Source: a virus
IMG/VR virus record: IMGVR_UViG_3300010392_001036
Span: 1-27,710 of that record
Direction: 5' to 3' (one strand)
Length of the DNA: 27,710 nt
Positions 5,366-13,008 of the stretch are shown here, one piece after another. The notes under the pieces are model-generated. The model saw nothing but the letters and a program-made list of their open reading frames with translations, made no database searches and was not told the origin of the DNA. Made by a program: the position numbers and the translations under genes. Numbering within the stretch: the stretch's first letter is position 1; each line of letters starts with the position of its first letter.

Positions 5366-5523
5366 TCATCAACCCCCTGCATCATCTCATCGGGGATAAG
5401 GACAGGCTTGGAGTCCGGGGATTTGTCTTCAGCCCTGACGACTTCAACCGGAACGGCTTCAACCTCTATGCCGTCCAGCCTCCCTCTGACATACCCTCTA
5501 CTGATAAAGGCGTAAGGGGTCAA
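5362..5523 (-). CDS. 53-residue C-terminal gene of the late unit (TTG start)
   Basis: The frame opens with TTG overlapping the previous stop as TTGA, and the product reads MTPYAFISRGYVRGRLDG at its start. The middle is rich in valine and glutamate (GIEVEAVPVEVV) and the end is acidic. No ATG is available, and the Shine-Dalgarno sequence is weak (GGAAAG), so it would depend on coupling. Its TAG overlaps the TAA of the + strand 135-residue gene by 4 bp. Real coding character is likely but not certain. Confidence 0.45.
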   Translation of the reverse strand: MTPYAFISRGYVRGRLDGIEVEAVPVEVVRAEDKSPDSKPVLIPDEMMQGVDD

Positions 5524-5678
5524 AGGTCTTTCCAGTCGATCACATTGAGGGACTCGGCAAGCTGCTTCAACAGGTGAAGGGCTTGCTGTTGGGTAATGTG
5601 ACCCTTGAACACGCTCCGGCTGCCCTCGTAGATGCGGAGTTCGTCGTCAACGACCTTGTAGCGGTGGGTGGGTTTCAT
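5520..5678 (-). CDS. 52-residue hypothetical protein
   Basis: The ATG is in an ATGA overlap with the metallophosphoesterase stop, and GGAG lies 8 nt upstream. The product starts MKPTHRYKVVDDELRIYEG, a small beta-rich N-terminal half, followed by a helix (QQQALHLLKQLAESL). This looks like a compact folded protein. Function unknown. It is too short for standard ORF cut-offs and easily missed. Confidence 0.65.
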   Translation of the reverse strand: MKPTHRYKVVDDELRIYEGSRSVFKGHITQQQALHLLKQLAESLNVIDWKDL

Positions 5679-6859
5679 GAGATCATCTCCGGGGAGACGT
5701 GGACGGACGCGACCTGACCATGCAAACGATCATATGTGATGCACTCGGCCTTGCGCTCGGCGAAGTACCCGCCACGGGCCGAATAGGCGTCCTTGGCCGC
5801 TAGCGTGCGGTGCTGGGTTATGCTCACGCCCTGGTCCTCTTTCTCGTCAATCCTGACCTTGTGGTGCATGTGTCCGCAGTGGCCGTAGCGGTACTTGGTC
5901 AGCCCCCATACACGCGGGAACTGTGCCGCGAATACGCCCGGAAGGCCAGCGGGCTTCGTCAGATGGCCGTGGTGGAAGAACAGCGCAGTCTCGCCGTGCT
6001 TGTGTGCGTAGTATGGAAGGGGGGAGTTGACGACCTCGACGCGGGGGTCTTTCTCGTACATCGCCCCGAACAGGCATTGAAGCCATATCGAGGAAACCAT
6101 GTCATGGTTGCCCTCGGCCATCAGAACGATGACCTTGGAGTGCTTGGATAGCGCCATATCGACAACGGCCCGCAGGACATGGATTGTGGCGTTGATGACC
6201 TTGTGCGGTCTGCCGTCAGCGTCGAGAGCATGCTGTGACATAGGCGTAACGGACGCCATCGCCGGGTAGTCGGTATGCAGGAAGTCGCCGAGTTGGCAGA
6301 TAAACCCCGTCTCGGCATCGGGAGACTGCGCCATCATTTGAGAGAATGACCTGACCAGCGTATCCGTCGCTATGGACACGTCCCAATCCTCGCCGGTCTC
6401 CGCGTGCCAACTAAGCATCCCCATGTGGTAGTCGGTCAGGATGTACAGATTCAGGAGGTCTTCCAGACACAACTTGGGGGCCTTGATGGGCTTGAGGCGT
6501 GGCACGTTCGCCGTGATGTCCTGGACGGCCTCGCGCAGCGCCTCTAGCTGCGCTTCCTTGTCGCGCTCCGTCTTCTCCCATCGCAGCCGGGCCTCGCCTG
6601 TCTGCATATCGCGGAGAGTGGATACGCCCTTGACGACGTAGCCGGGTGGGGTATCGTGTTGCCAGCCGTGTTCCGGGGCAAACCCGTGCATGGCTGCTTT
6701 CTTCTGCACCGCAGCCCACGCCTGATTGATGGCCGCGTGATGGCACCCAATGGCGTCCGCCGCTGGTCGTGTGCTGCCGTGCCGCTCCCAAGCCTTGAGT
6801 TTTTCCCATTGCTTGGGGGTGGCGTACTTCTCGAACTCAGGGTCGAGAATAAATGCCAT
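5675..6859 (-). CDS. metallophosphoesterase with N-terminal HTH-like region
   Basis: This 394-residue protein carries the calcineurin-like phosphoesterase motifs in order: DYH (143-145), GD (191-192), GNHD (250-253), HHGH (296-299) and GHMHH (329-333). These residues coordinate two metal ions, so the enzyme should hydrolyse phosphodiester or phosphomonoester bonds, possibly in nucleic acid. Residues 1-60 (PKQWEKLKAWERHGSTRPAA and following) look like a helix-turn-helix resembling terminase-small or resolvase HTHs. The region 90-120 is a coiled coil. It lies downstream of the lysis genes, 19 nt after the holin stop. The substrate is unknown. Confidence 0.87.
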   Translation of the reverse strand: MAFILDPEFEKYATPKQWEKLKAWERHGSTRPAADAIGCHHAAINQAWAAVQKKAAMHGFAPEHGWQHDTPPGYVVKGVSTLRDMQTGEARLRWEKTERDKEAQLEALREAVQDITANVPRLKPIKAPKLCLEDLLNLYILTDYHMGMLSWHAETGEDWDVSIATDTLVRSFSQMMAQSPDAETGFICQLGDFLHTDYPAMASVTPMSQHALDADGRPHKVINATIHVLRAVVDMALSKHSKVIVLMAEGNHDMVSSIWLQCLFGAMYEKDPRVEVVNSPLPYYAHKHGETALFFHHGHLTKPAGLPGVFAAQFPRVWGLTKYRYGHCGHMHHKVRIDEKEDQGVSITQHRTLAAKDAYSARGGYFAERKAECITYDRLHGQVASVHVSPEMIS

Positions 6860-6878
6860 GTGCTGAATCCCAGGTCAG

Positions 6879-7289
6879 TTACTTGTCTTTCCAGACTTGA
6901 ATACCCTTCTCGACGGACCGACCAACCACGTAGCCGCCAAGGCCGATCTTCAGCAGCGCCCACATGTCGGGCGGAATGTCGAGCATGGCTCCCGTATCAA
7001 AGAACAGTTGGAGGTACGGGTAGATGATGTAGTTGTTGGCAATGATCGTGACGAACACGAGCATGGTGATCGGCCGCCAGTTTTTCGCGAGGTAACTGTC
7101 CGAACCGATCTCGGCAACGATGATGTCCCGCGCCGCCTCAATCTCCGTCTTCAGAAGATCCAGCACCCGTTCCTTGAGAACTTGCTTCAGCTTGTTGGCG
7201 AGGTCCTTGTCTTCAACTACCTCGTCTACAGTGTTGAATATGCCGTCCAGAAGTTTGCCGCCGAGACTGGCAATAAGCGTTGCGATCAT
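6879..7289 (-). CDS. holin, 3TM family
   Basis: This 136-residue membrane protein would form lesions in the inner membrane at the end of infection and release the endolysin. The signature of the 3TM holin family (Holin_3TMs) is visible: NWRPITMLVF at 70-79, a long hydrophobic span at 73-95, and GLGGYVVGRSVEK at 116-128. The N-terminal third is an amphipathic helix with a coiled-coil stretch (20-60). The ATG at 7289 overlaps the endolysin stop as ATGA. Upstream in-frame starts lie inside the endolysin gene and are rejected. Confidence 0.87.
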   Translation of the reverse strand: MIATLIASLGGKLLDGIFNTVDEVVEDKDLANKLKQVLKERVLDLLKTEIEAARDIIVAEIGSDSYLAKNWRPITMLVFVTIIANNYIIYPYLQLFFDTGAMLDIPPDMWALLKIGLGGYVVGRSVEKGIQVWKDK

Positions 7290-7699
7290 TTGATCCCCGC
7301 AAAGAATAGGTGATTGCCGATGTTCGCGGCGGGTGTGTGGCCTTCTGACCAGTCGGGCTTCACGCCCTTTGTGTGGTAGTGACAACTTCCCTTCGTGGGG
7401 TCGTCATCGGACACCAATGCCATGGCGACGGCGGAGAGGGCATGAAAGTACCCATCCGACTTTTTGTCGAGGTCGATTAGTTTCTGCCGGTTCCGGTCGT
7501 TCGCGTTCCAGCACGAGAACTGCCACGGCTTCTTACAGACAGTCTCAAGGGTGTCGCCCCACCATCCGCCCTTCTCCGCCCGGTTGCGGATCACGTGGGC
7601 GACGGCAAGCATCCCCTCCGGTCCCTCGCCGCGTGCCTCTGCCCATACGGTGCGGGCGGCGGTGTCGAGGTCTTCGGCTATCAGAGATTCGGGGAACAT
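7286..7699 (-). CDS. endolysin, SleB-type cell wall hydrolase
   Basis: This 137-residue protein is a SleB/Hydrolase_2 domain over its entire length: AARTVWAEARGEGPEGM (14-30), AVAHVIRNRA (32-41), then KKPWQFSCWN (56-65) and the C-terminal HYHTKGVKP motif. The glutamate in WAEARGE is the likely catalytic acid. Family members are lytic transglycosylases or glycosidases acting on peptidoglycan. There is no signal peptide, so export depends on the holin encoded next. It starts in a TAATG junction with the secreted protein gene. Confidence 0.9.
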   Translation of the reverse strand: MFPESLIAEDLDTAARTVWAEARGEGPEGMLAVAHVIRNRAEKGGWWGDTLETVCKKPWQFSCWNANDRNRQKLIDLDKKSDGYFHALSAVAMALVSDDDPTKGSCHYHTKGVKPDWSEGHTPAANIGNHLFFAGIK

Positions 7700-8091
7700 T
7701 ACGTCGCCTCGCCCCGGCTGCGCTCCCAGAACTCGATAGCCGCCTTACGGGTAACAACCAGGCCGAACTCGTGGCCGTCCATTCCATCAAAGGTGATCTT
7801 CAGTAGCTGGATTTCAACGCCGTCAACGTCGGTCATGTTCTCGACGCCGATAATCTTCCCCATTGATCCGGGGATCGGTCTGCACAAGCCATGTTCCGCC
7901 GCTATCGTGTGGCGCTGTTTCGCCAGCGTCGTGCTGTGCTGGGCCGCTGCGTCTGCAATCGTCTCCGCCGCGTTGTAGGTGCAGGCGTAACCGAAGCCCG
8001 CTTCCTCCCCCGCCTCGAAGCCGTCAGGTCCCGCCAGTACGGGCCATGACAAAACCGCCACAAGGGCGGCGATAAGCACTGCGCGAAACAT
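7699..8091 (-). CDS. secreted 130-residue protein of the lysis region
   Basis: The N-terminus MFRAVLIAALVAVLSWPVLA is a classical signal peptide, with probable cleavage after VLA at residue 20. The mature part has two cysteines (in GYACTYN and HGLCRPI) that could form a disulfide. It ends with a charged segment ERSRGEAT. The position between holin and endolysin candidates suggests a role at the cell envelope, such as a spanin-like or superinfection function, but no lipobox or spanin helix is visible. The ATG at 8091 follows TTGGACGCACC. Function unknown. Confidence 0.7.
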   Translation of the reverse strand: MFRAVLIAALVAVLSWPVLAGPDGFEAGEEAGFGYACTYNAAETIADAAAQHSTTLAKQRHTIAAEHGLCRPIPGSMGKIIGVENMTDVDGVEIQLLKITFDGMDGHEFGLVVTRKAAIEFWERSRGEAT

Positions 8092-8102
8092 GGTGCGTCC
8101 AA

Positions 8103-8348
8103 TCAATCCAGTTTGAAAAATGCTGCGATGAATCCAACCCCGGCACCGATGGCCGCAATGCCGCCCATGAACCACGATTGCCGTCTCTCAACGGCGGTGA
8201 TGCGCTTCTCCGACGCAAGAACGCGCCCGTTTGTGGTGTCCTGCTTCTGGTGCATCAGACGAACACCCTCCTGTAGAACACCTAGTTGATGGTAGATGTC
8301 TGCGTTCGACGGCTCGGAACGCCGGTTTGGTCCTTCGTATTCACTCAT
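8103..8348 (-). CDS. XhlA-like single-span membrane protein, holin candidate
   Basis: The 81-residue product begins MSEYEGPNRRSEPSNADI. It then has a coiled-coil helix (residues about 20-58) with LGVLQEGVRLMHQKQ and ends in one transmembrane span, WFMGGIAAIGAGVGFIAAFF, plus KLD. This layout, soluble coiled coil followed by a C-terminal glycine-rich anchor, is that of haemolysin XhlA-type or pinholin-like accessory proteins. The ATG at 8348 is preferred to the GTG at 8357. It may act with the 3TM holin or serve as its antiholin. This is inference from topology and location. Confidence 0.65.
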   Translation of the reverse strand: MSEYEGPNRRSEPSNADIYHQLGVLQEGVRLMHQKQDTTNGRVLASEKRITAVERRQSWFMGGIAAIGAGVGFIAAFFKLD

Positions 8349-8370
8349 GGCATGCACTCATGTTGCTTGT

Positions 8371-8838
8371 TTATATCAACGCCATTCCGCCGACGATTGC
8401 GGCCCCCGCCGGTCCCTCGGTCGACAGATACGACCACCATCCGCCGTAATGGGCGAACCAGCGGTTCTTCACGTAGTAACCCGCCGCTACCGCGCCCATC
8501 AGCGCGACGTACAACGGCCACGTATCAGCGGCCTGATAGCCGATGCCGAAGATGCCGGGCCAGATTAGCAAGCAAATCGGCAAGCCGTAGTGAGCCAGCA
8601 TTTTCCGCATGGAATCCCATGCGTCGGTGTCGAAGCCGTGGATCAGCGCCCAACCGGCCAGCCCGCCGCACCAGACCGTGCCGAGCGGGGTTCCGGTCGC
8701 CAACCATGCGGCAACAAGGCAGATAGCCACGATGAAGCCGTGGCGAACGCCGCCCGGCAGCGGGATCCACTCCTTGCCGCGTCCGTCGATGATGCGGAAC
8801 GCAGCGCCGATCAGGGCGATGGTGAGCCAGATGACCAT
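8371..8838 (-). CDS. polytopic membrane protein
   Basis: The 155-residue product begins MVIWLTIALIGAAFRIIDG and has about five hydrophobic spans with short loops (for example FIVAICLVAAWLATG, LPICLLIWPGIFGIG, LYVALMGAVAAGYYV). The ATG at 8838 forms a TGATG junction with the preceding gene. Upstream in-frame sequence is low-complexity and overlaps that gene, so it is excluded. Similar small membrane proteins sit beside phage lysis genes, but this is larger than most holins. The role is unknown. Confidence 0.7.
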   Translation of the reverse strand: MVIWLTIALIGAAFRIIDGRGKEWIPLPGGVRHGFIVAICLVAAWLATGTPLGTVWCGGLAGWALIHGFDTDAWDSMRKMLAHYGLPICLLIWPGIFGIGYQAADTWPLYVALMGAVAAGYYVKNRWFAHYGGWWSYLSTEGPAGAAIVGGMALI

Positions 8839-9200
8839 CAAACCCCCGTCAGCGCGTCGTGGTCGGTCTGGTCGATCAGGGATTGCGCCAGTAGCCAGTC
8901 GCAGGCGCTCGTCCATGCCGTCGATTTCACGTTGAACGTCGATTGGACAAACAGCTTGCGCTGATATTGGACGGCGACCGCGTGCTGCGCGTGCTGATCG
9001 TCCGCTGCGGCATTCGCCAGATATGCCGTGATTGCGTCCAGCTTCGCTCCGGAGAGCGGGGCGAATGCTTCCTCTTTCCGCAAATGCAGCTCGCTGGGTT
9101 CGGGTCCATCCGCTGCCTCGACCCACTCTGTCGCGTCCGCCTGCGGTCGGGCGTAGACGCCGATAATGTTGTTGCTCCCGTCTCGCTTAACGAATGGCAT
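8838..9200 (-). CDS. tail-fiber-assembly-like protein
   Basis: This 120-residue protein begins MPFVKRDGSNNIIGVYARPQ, the typical N-terminus of small proteins encoded directly after phage tail fibers and thought to act in fiber assembly. Its middle is helical (LDAITAYLANAAADDQHAQH) and it ends SLIDQTDHDALTGV. The start overlaps the fiber stop as TGATG. It may alternatively be a minor virion component. No enzymatic motif is seen. Confidence 0.7.
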   Translation of the reverse strand: MPFVKRDGSNNIIGVYARPQADATEWVEAADGPEPSELHLRKEEAFAPLSGAKLDAITAYLANAAADDQHAQHAVAVQYQRKLFVQSTFNVKSTAWTSACDWLLAQSLIDQTDHDALTGV

Positions 9201-10678
9201 CAGTCTTTTCCTCTCGGGTCTTCCCATCCTTGGGTCACGATGGTTGCGTTTCCGCTGGCGGACTGCGCACGATACCGGACCTGCGCGCTGGTGTTGGTTA
9301 CGGCCTCGAAGTAGCCTGCCCAATTCGCGCCGGGATCGCCCGCCTGCGACAGAATGGCGCTCGCCGCCTCGTTATCGGCATCGGGCGACGACACATAAAT
9401 GTAGCTGTTGCCCGAGGTCAGGCTGGCAAGACCGAAGGCGTTGACCTTAACGCCGGTCGGAACGCTCAATGCCTTGAGTGCGCCGGACGTATCGGCGGTC
9501 TCGCTGACATCGGTTGGCGGATCGTCCCAAACGAACGTGTCGCCGGTCTGCGTGAACCCGAGAATGTTGGCGGAACCGTCCGTCAGGACCGACCCGATAC
9601 GGCGATACTTGGTCAAACCCGCCGCGACAACGGCGGCGTCCGCCAGCAGGTTCGTGGCGGTCAGGCTGGTGTCGAACCCGGCATCGACCGTGGCGCCATC
9701 CGCGCTCGAAAGCAAATGCACATGGAAACATTCAGTGTTGCCAACAGTGTCGCCGTCTTCCATTCCGCCCGCGTCGTCGCCGCTCGCCCACGTCGCGTCG
9801 ATTTGCTTCGTGATGGCGCTCGCAAGGACCATATCGACGCTGTCCTCTGCGTCCCGGCACTCGCCGACAGCGATGAAAATGTCGTGGTCCGCGTCGGTGT
9901 CGTTCGAGATCGTCAGGCCCGAGAGGTACCCGCGCGGGAGGTCCGATGTGACCAAATCAAGTATGCCCTGCACCGTGTCCTTCTTGACGGCGTTGCTGTC
10001 GTCAGCGTCCGCAAACAGGATTTCATCACCTGCTGTGATTGTCGTGTCAGTAGCGTTGTTTGGGTCAACAGAAACAGCATTTGATGATACTGACGCGCCG
10101 CCATTACTCGCCGCCGAAACACTTGCATCAGCACTAATCTGCTCAATCTGGAACGCCGTGCCGTCATAGATGCCGCGATAGTATTTGTTCGCCGCGTGGT
10201 CGCCTGCCGACAATGCGCTGTCGTTGATCTCAAGCGCCTTTGGCGAGGGAAGCCCGGAAATAGCCACCGTGGCCGCGCCCGTGTTCGCGTTGGCCGAAGC
10301 CTTCCAGCGGAACTCCTGCCCGGTTGCATAAGCGGTAATCGCCGGGGATGGTGTGAAGGTGATTGCATCCGCCGTGCCGCCCGCCGTGCCGCACCAGATA
10401 AAGGAGCCGTCCTGAATCTGGCTGACGTTTGCGCCGTCAGTCAGTGCGGTGCCGTCAGCAACCGCCGTCAGCTTGTTCGATCCCAAGTTAGCATCACCCG
10501 TGAAGGCGTTACTGCCGTCCTTGTTGACGCACTGGTTGAGGCCAGTGGCGATGTCCTGATCGTGGGTATCGTGGCGCGTGGACAGAATGTCCGTCCCCGC
10601 TGCCTCGTCCTGCGCCCACGTCGTGGTGCCGGTGTTGACGCCGTTGGTGCGGCTGAATGTCCCTGAACTCCAAGGCAT
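9200..10678 (-). CDS. tail fiber protein
   Basis: This 492-residue protein probably recognises the host surface. Residues 1-70 (SGTFSRTNGVNTG, DILSTRHDTHDQDIATGLNQCV, LGSNKLT) are the conserved virion-attachment module found in many phage fibers. A repetitive, small-residue-rich middle runs to about residue 235. The section from 250 (YLSGLTISNDTDADHD) to the end is a separate beta-rich domain with YRRIGSVLTDGSANILGF at about 375-392. GAGGA lies before the ATG. The gene begins 28 bp downstream of a strong terminator, so it may use its own promoter or need antitermination. The C-terminal domain is the likely receptor-binding part; this is inference. Confidence 0.82.
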   Translation of the reverse strand: MPWSSGTFSRTNGVNTGTTTWAQDEAAGTDILSTRHDTHDQDIATGLNQCVNKDGSNAFTGDANLGSNKLTAVADGTALTDGANVSQIQDGSFIWCGTAGGTADAITFTPSPAITAYATGQEFRWKASANANTGAATVAISGLPSPKALEINDSALSAGDHAANKYYRGIYDGTAFQIEQISADASVSAASNGGASVSSNAVSVDPNNATDTTITAGDEILFADADDSNAVKKDTVQGILDLVTSDLPRGYLSGLTISNDTDADHDIFIAVGECRDAEDSVDMVLASAITKQIDATWASGDDAGGMEDGDTVGNTECFHVHLLSSADGATVDAGFDTSLTATNLLADAAVVAAGLTKYRRIGSVLTDGSANILGFTQTGDTFVWDDPPTDVSETADTSGALKALSVPTGVKVNAFGLASLTSGNSYIYVSSPDADNEAASAILSQAGDPGANWAGYFEAVTNTSAQVRYRAQSASGNATIVTQGWEDPRGKD

Positions 10679-10705
10679 TGTATTTTTGTCCTCGTTTTTC
10701 CATAG

Positions 10706-10726
10706 AAAAACCCCGCCGAAGCGGGG
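10706..10726 (-). terminator. rho-independent terminator
   Basis: On the - strand, CCCCGC-TTCG-GCGGGG is a six-base-pair GC stem with a stable tetraloop (10711-10726). It is followed by five T residues (10706-10710). It lies downstream of the large ejection-type gene and immediately upstream of the tail fiber leader. In the + direction the sequence after the stem (TATTGTTG) is a weaker T tract. Confidence 0.85.
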
Positions 10727-10738
10727 TATTGTTGCGCC

Positions 10739-10900
10739 ATGAAAATCGCGCTGATTGTGTTCAACCTAATCGTTATCGGATTAGGCGTTTCCATCGTCCT
10801 GCTAATGAAGTGGTCTGGTCCCGGCTTTGCGCTTGGATGCGTTGTCGGGTTCTTCTCTTGGGCAATCTATGCCCGGCAGAAGATGGGGTACTGGGTTTAG
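10739..10900 (+). CDS. antisense two-span membrane microprotein
   Basis: A 53-residue ORF begins MKIALIVFNLIVIGLGVSIV and has two hydrophobic spans (about 3-23 and 28-44) separated by KWSGPG. It ends with a basic ARQKMGYWV tail. It occupies the only gap of more than 200 bp between late genes and runs against them. Its TAG overlaps the TAA of the 703-residue gene by 4 bp, just as the genes at 5362-5365 do. The ribosome binding site is poor (GGGG about 14 nt upstream) and no promoter is evident. Clean gap filling and the membrane profile support it. Confidence 0.5.
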   Translation: MKIALIVFNLIVIGLGVSIVLLMKWSGPGFALGCVVGFFSWAIYARQKMGYWV

Positions 10901-13008
10901 CGGGCCGATATAGCCCCACCCTCTGCGGCAACAGGGGCCATCAGCGCCCTTGCCAATGCCGCCTTCGTCGCGTCGGGCAGGTCTATCCGTTTCGGCTGCA
11001 TCAGCGCCCGTAATACGCTCTTGTTGGCCCCTGGGTCGGTGTTCATCAGGATGCGAGCGAGTTCTTCCGCCGTCTTGGGGTTTGGGGCCGTCGCCTTGTT
11101 GACCACCGCCCGAAGCGGAGCGCCCGCCGCCCCCACGTAGTTCTTCATGGCAAGGTTCGCGGCCACATCGGCCATCATGCCTCCAGCAGGAGCGCCAAGT
11201 GCCGCAACGTCCTCTTGCAGGCCCGCCGTCTGCGATCCGGCACGCGGCCCGACAAACCGTTCCGTTTGCAGCTTGGCGATTTCATTCTGCACCTTGTCAC
11301 GATACGCATTGAATGCCCCATCATCGGGGAATAGCGCCCTGATCTGTCCCCACATCGCCTCTTTCTTGTCGGCTAGTTTCGTGGCCGCTGATTGCGTGTC
11401 ACGGCTAATCATGTCGTCAATGGCGTTCCGCGCACCGATGCGGTACGCATCCCGCTGCGATTCTGGAAGGCTCGCCAGTTCGCGGCGGATTTGTTCGGCA
11501 GTCTTTCGCTGGAATTTCTGACCAGCGGCCAGTGCGGACTTTTCACCAGCCACCGCACCGTATTCGGATCGCGCCATAGCGTAGCTGCCTGACTCGTCCG
11601 CCTTGTCGAGTGCGCTTATCAGTTTCCGCCGTAGGCCACCGATGGCCCCCGACTCACTTGACGCGACCTTCTTGCCAAAGTCGTCAGAAACCTTGGCAGC
11701 CTGTTCCATATCCCACAGCGCCCGCTTGACGTAATCAAGAGTGCGTAGTTTCAGACCGCGACCGACACCAAGGCCGGTGACGGCATCCGCCTTGCCCAGC
11801 TCGACGGCCTCCTTGAGCGCCGCCGTCAACTCGGGATCGACACGTGACATATTTACCATGTCATTTTGCATGGTGTTCGCCGCCTGCTTCAATGCGGTGC
11901 GCCCGGCAGGGGTGTCGAGAATACGATTGATGTCGGGGCTTTCAACCATCTGGTTGGCCTTGTAAGCCGACTTGTACAGGTCATCGGATGCCATCTTCGC
12001 CGCCGCGTTGATGTCGTCGGCAAACTGCATCGGCTCCTTGGACGGGGCTAGTTTGTTGCCAGCAGAACGGAAACGCTCGCCCCGGCCAGCCGTGCGCTGC
12101 GCCACGAAGTCATCGGCAATCTGTGCGCCCTGCCCCGGCACGTTTGCCGCCGCTCGCCCAAGCTTCTGGCCACCGATGCCGGTTGCATCAACAAGCGCGC
12201 TATCCGGTCCTTGGCGTTTCATTTCCTGCAATACAATCCTGGTCCCGGCCCGCAGGTCACCATCGCCAATATTCTTGATCAACGCGGCGACCTTTCGCTC
12301 GGCAGCACTCAGCCCACCGACGCCACTCAGAATGCGGTCAAGACCTTTCCTGCCAATCGACATGACACCATTGATCGCCGGGGTCATCACAACCCCCGCA
12401 CCAGCACCCACAGCCGCTCCCATAGCGGCCTCTGGCATGCGCTCCATTGGGTTGCCTTCGGCGTTGCCCGCGCCCCATAGGCCACCGTATGCCGCACCCG
12501 TACCGGCGACACGCGCACCCTTTTCCAGAAGACTCGCGCCCTTTGCCGCCGTTGCCCAAGGCAGCAAGACCTTGTTGATCGGGGACGCAACAGCGCCGCC
12601 GATTTCCGCCGTCAGGGCCGATCCGGGATTTTCCTCGCGGAATGACTCAAGGTCGCCGCGATATGCCGACACGCGATCATCGTAAGCCTTGCCCATGTCG
12701 AACGGCTGACCATCGACAAGCGAGCGGTATCCAGCGACGAACGGCGCATCGAGGCCAGCGGCAACTTCGTCTGCAAACCCCGCCGTCACGCCAGATACAA
12801 ATGTCTGAGCGCCCTTGTTGACGTAACCAAGCGCGTCCTCATACCACGGCGAATCAGAAACCCCGCCTTCGGGGGCGTGGCTTTCTAGCGACGGCATTGC
12901 GCCAATCTCTCGGGCTTTAGTTAGCCACGCTTTCTGATTTTCAGACAGCGCGCCAACCTTCTCAGCATCAAGAATCCAAGCGCGTTGCTTATCGGTGAGT
13001 TCCGTCAT
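10897..13008 (-). CDS. large internal virion / DNA ejection protein
   Basis: This 703-residue, alanine- and glycine-rich, mostly helical protein sits at the ejection-protein position of podovirus genomes. Two glycine-rich hydrophobic regions (about 66-96 and 170-215, including EAAMGAAVGAGAGVVM) could insert into membranes during DNA delivery. Residues 5-38 contain a tandem duplication, TDKQRAWILDAEKVGAL then SENQKAWLTKAREIGAM. A related copy occurs in the preceding small gene. It starts in an ATGA overlap and ends 170 bp before the terminator stem. No lytic transglycosylase motif is seen. Confidence 0.72.
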   Translation of the reverse strand: MTELTDKQRAWILDAEKVGALSENQKAWLTKAREIGAMPSLESHAPEGGVSDSPWYEDALGYVNKGAQTFVSGVTAGFADEVAAGLDAPFVAGYRSLVDGQPFDMGKAYDDRVSAYRGDLESFREENPGSALTAEIGGAVASPINKVLLPWATAAKGASLLEKGARVAGTGAAYGGLWGAGNAEGNPMERMPEAAMGAAVGAGAGVVMTPAINGVMSIGRKGLDRILSGVGGLSAAERKVAALIKNIGDGDLRAGTRIVLQEMKRQGPDSALVDATGIGGQKLGRAAANVPGQGAQIADDFVAQRTAGRGERFRSAGNKLAPSKEPMQFADDINAAAKMASDDLYKSAYKANQMVESPDINRILDTPAGRTALKQAANTMQNDMVNMSRVDPELTAALKEAVELGKADAVTGLGVGRGLKLRTLDYVKRALWDMEQAAKVSDDFGKKVASSESGAIGGLRRKLISALDKADESGSYAMARSEYGAVAGEKSALAAGQKFQRKTAEQIRRELASLPESQRDAYRIGARNAIDDMISRDTQSAATKLADKKEAMWGQIRALFPDDGAFNAYRDKVQNEIAKLQTERFVGPRAGSQTAGLQEDVAALGAPAGGMMADVAANLAMKNYVGAAGAPLRAVVNKATAPNPKTAEELARILMNTDPGANKSVLRALMQPKRIDLPDATKAALARALMAPVAAEGGAISAR

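Noticed and set aside
9194-10084. Long + strand open frame of 296 codons opposite the tail fiber gene
   Set aside because: It has low-complexity composition, no ribosome binding site of note and no recognisable motif. The fiber gene on the other strand is clear.
9200-10678. Possible diversity-generating retroelement target in the tail fiber
   Set aside because: No reverse transcriptase gene, no template-repeat copy and no adenine-biased variable region were seen in the window.
12861-12876. Terminator-like GC hairpin (CCCCG-CCTT-CGGGG) on the - strand
   Set aside because: It lies inside the coding region of the large ejection-type protein and is followed by only three Ts. It probably reflects codon choice for the sequence APEGGVS.
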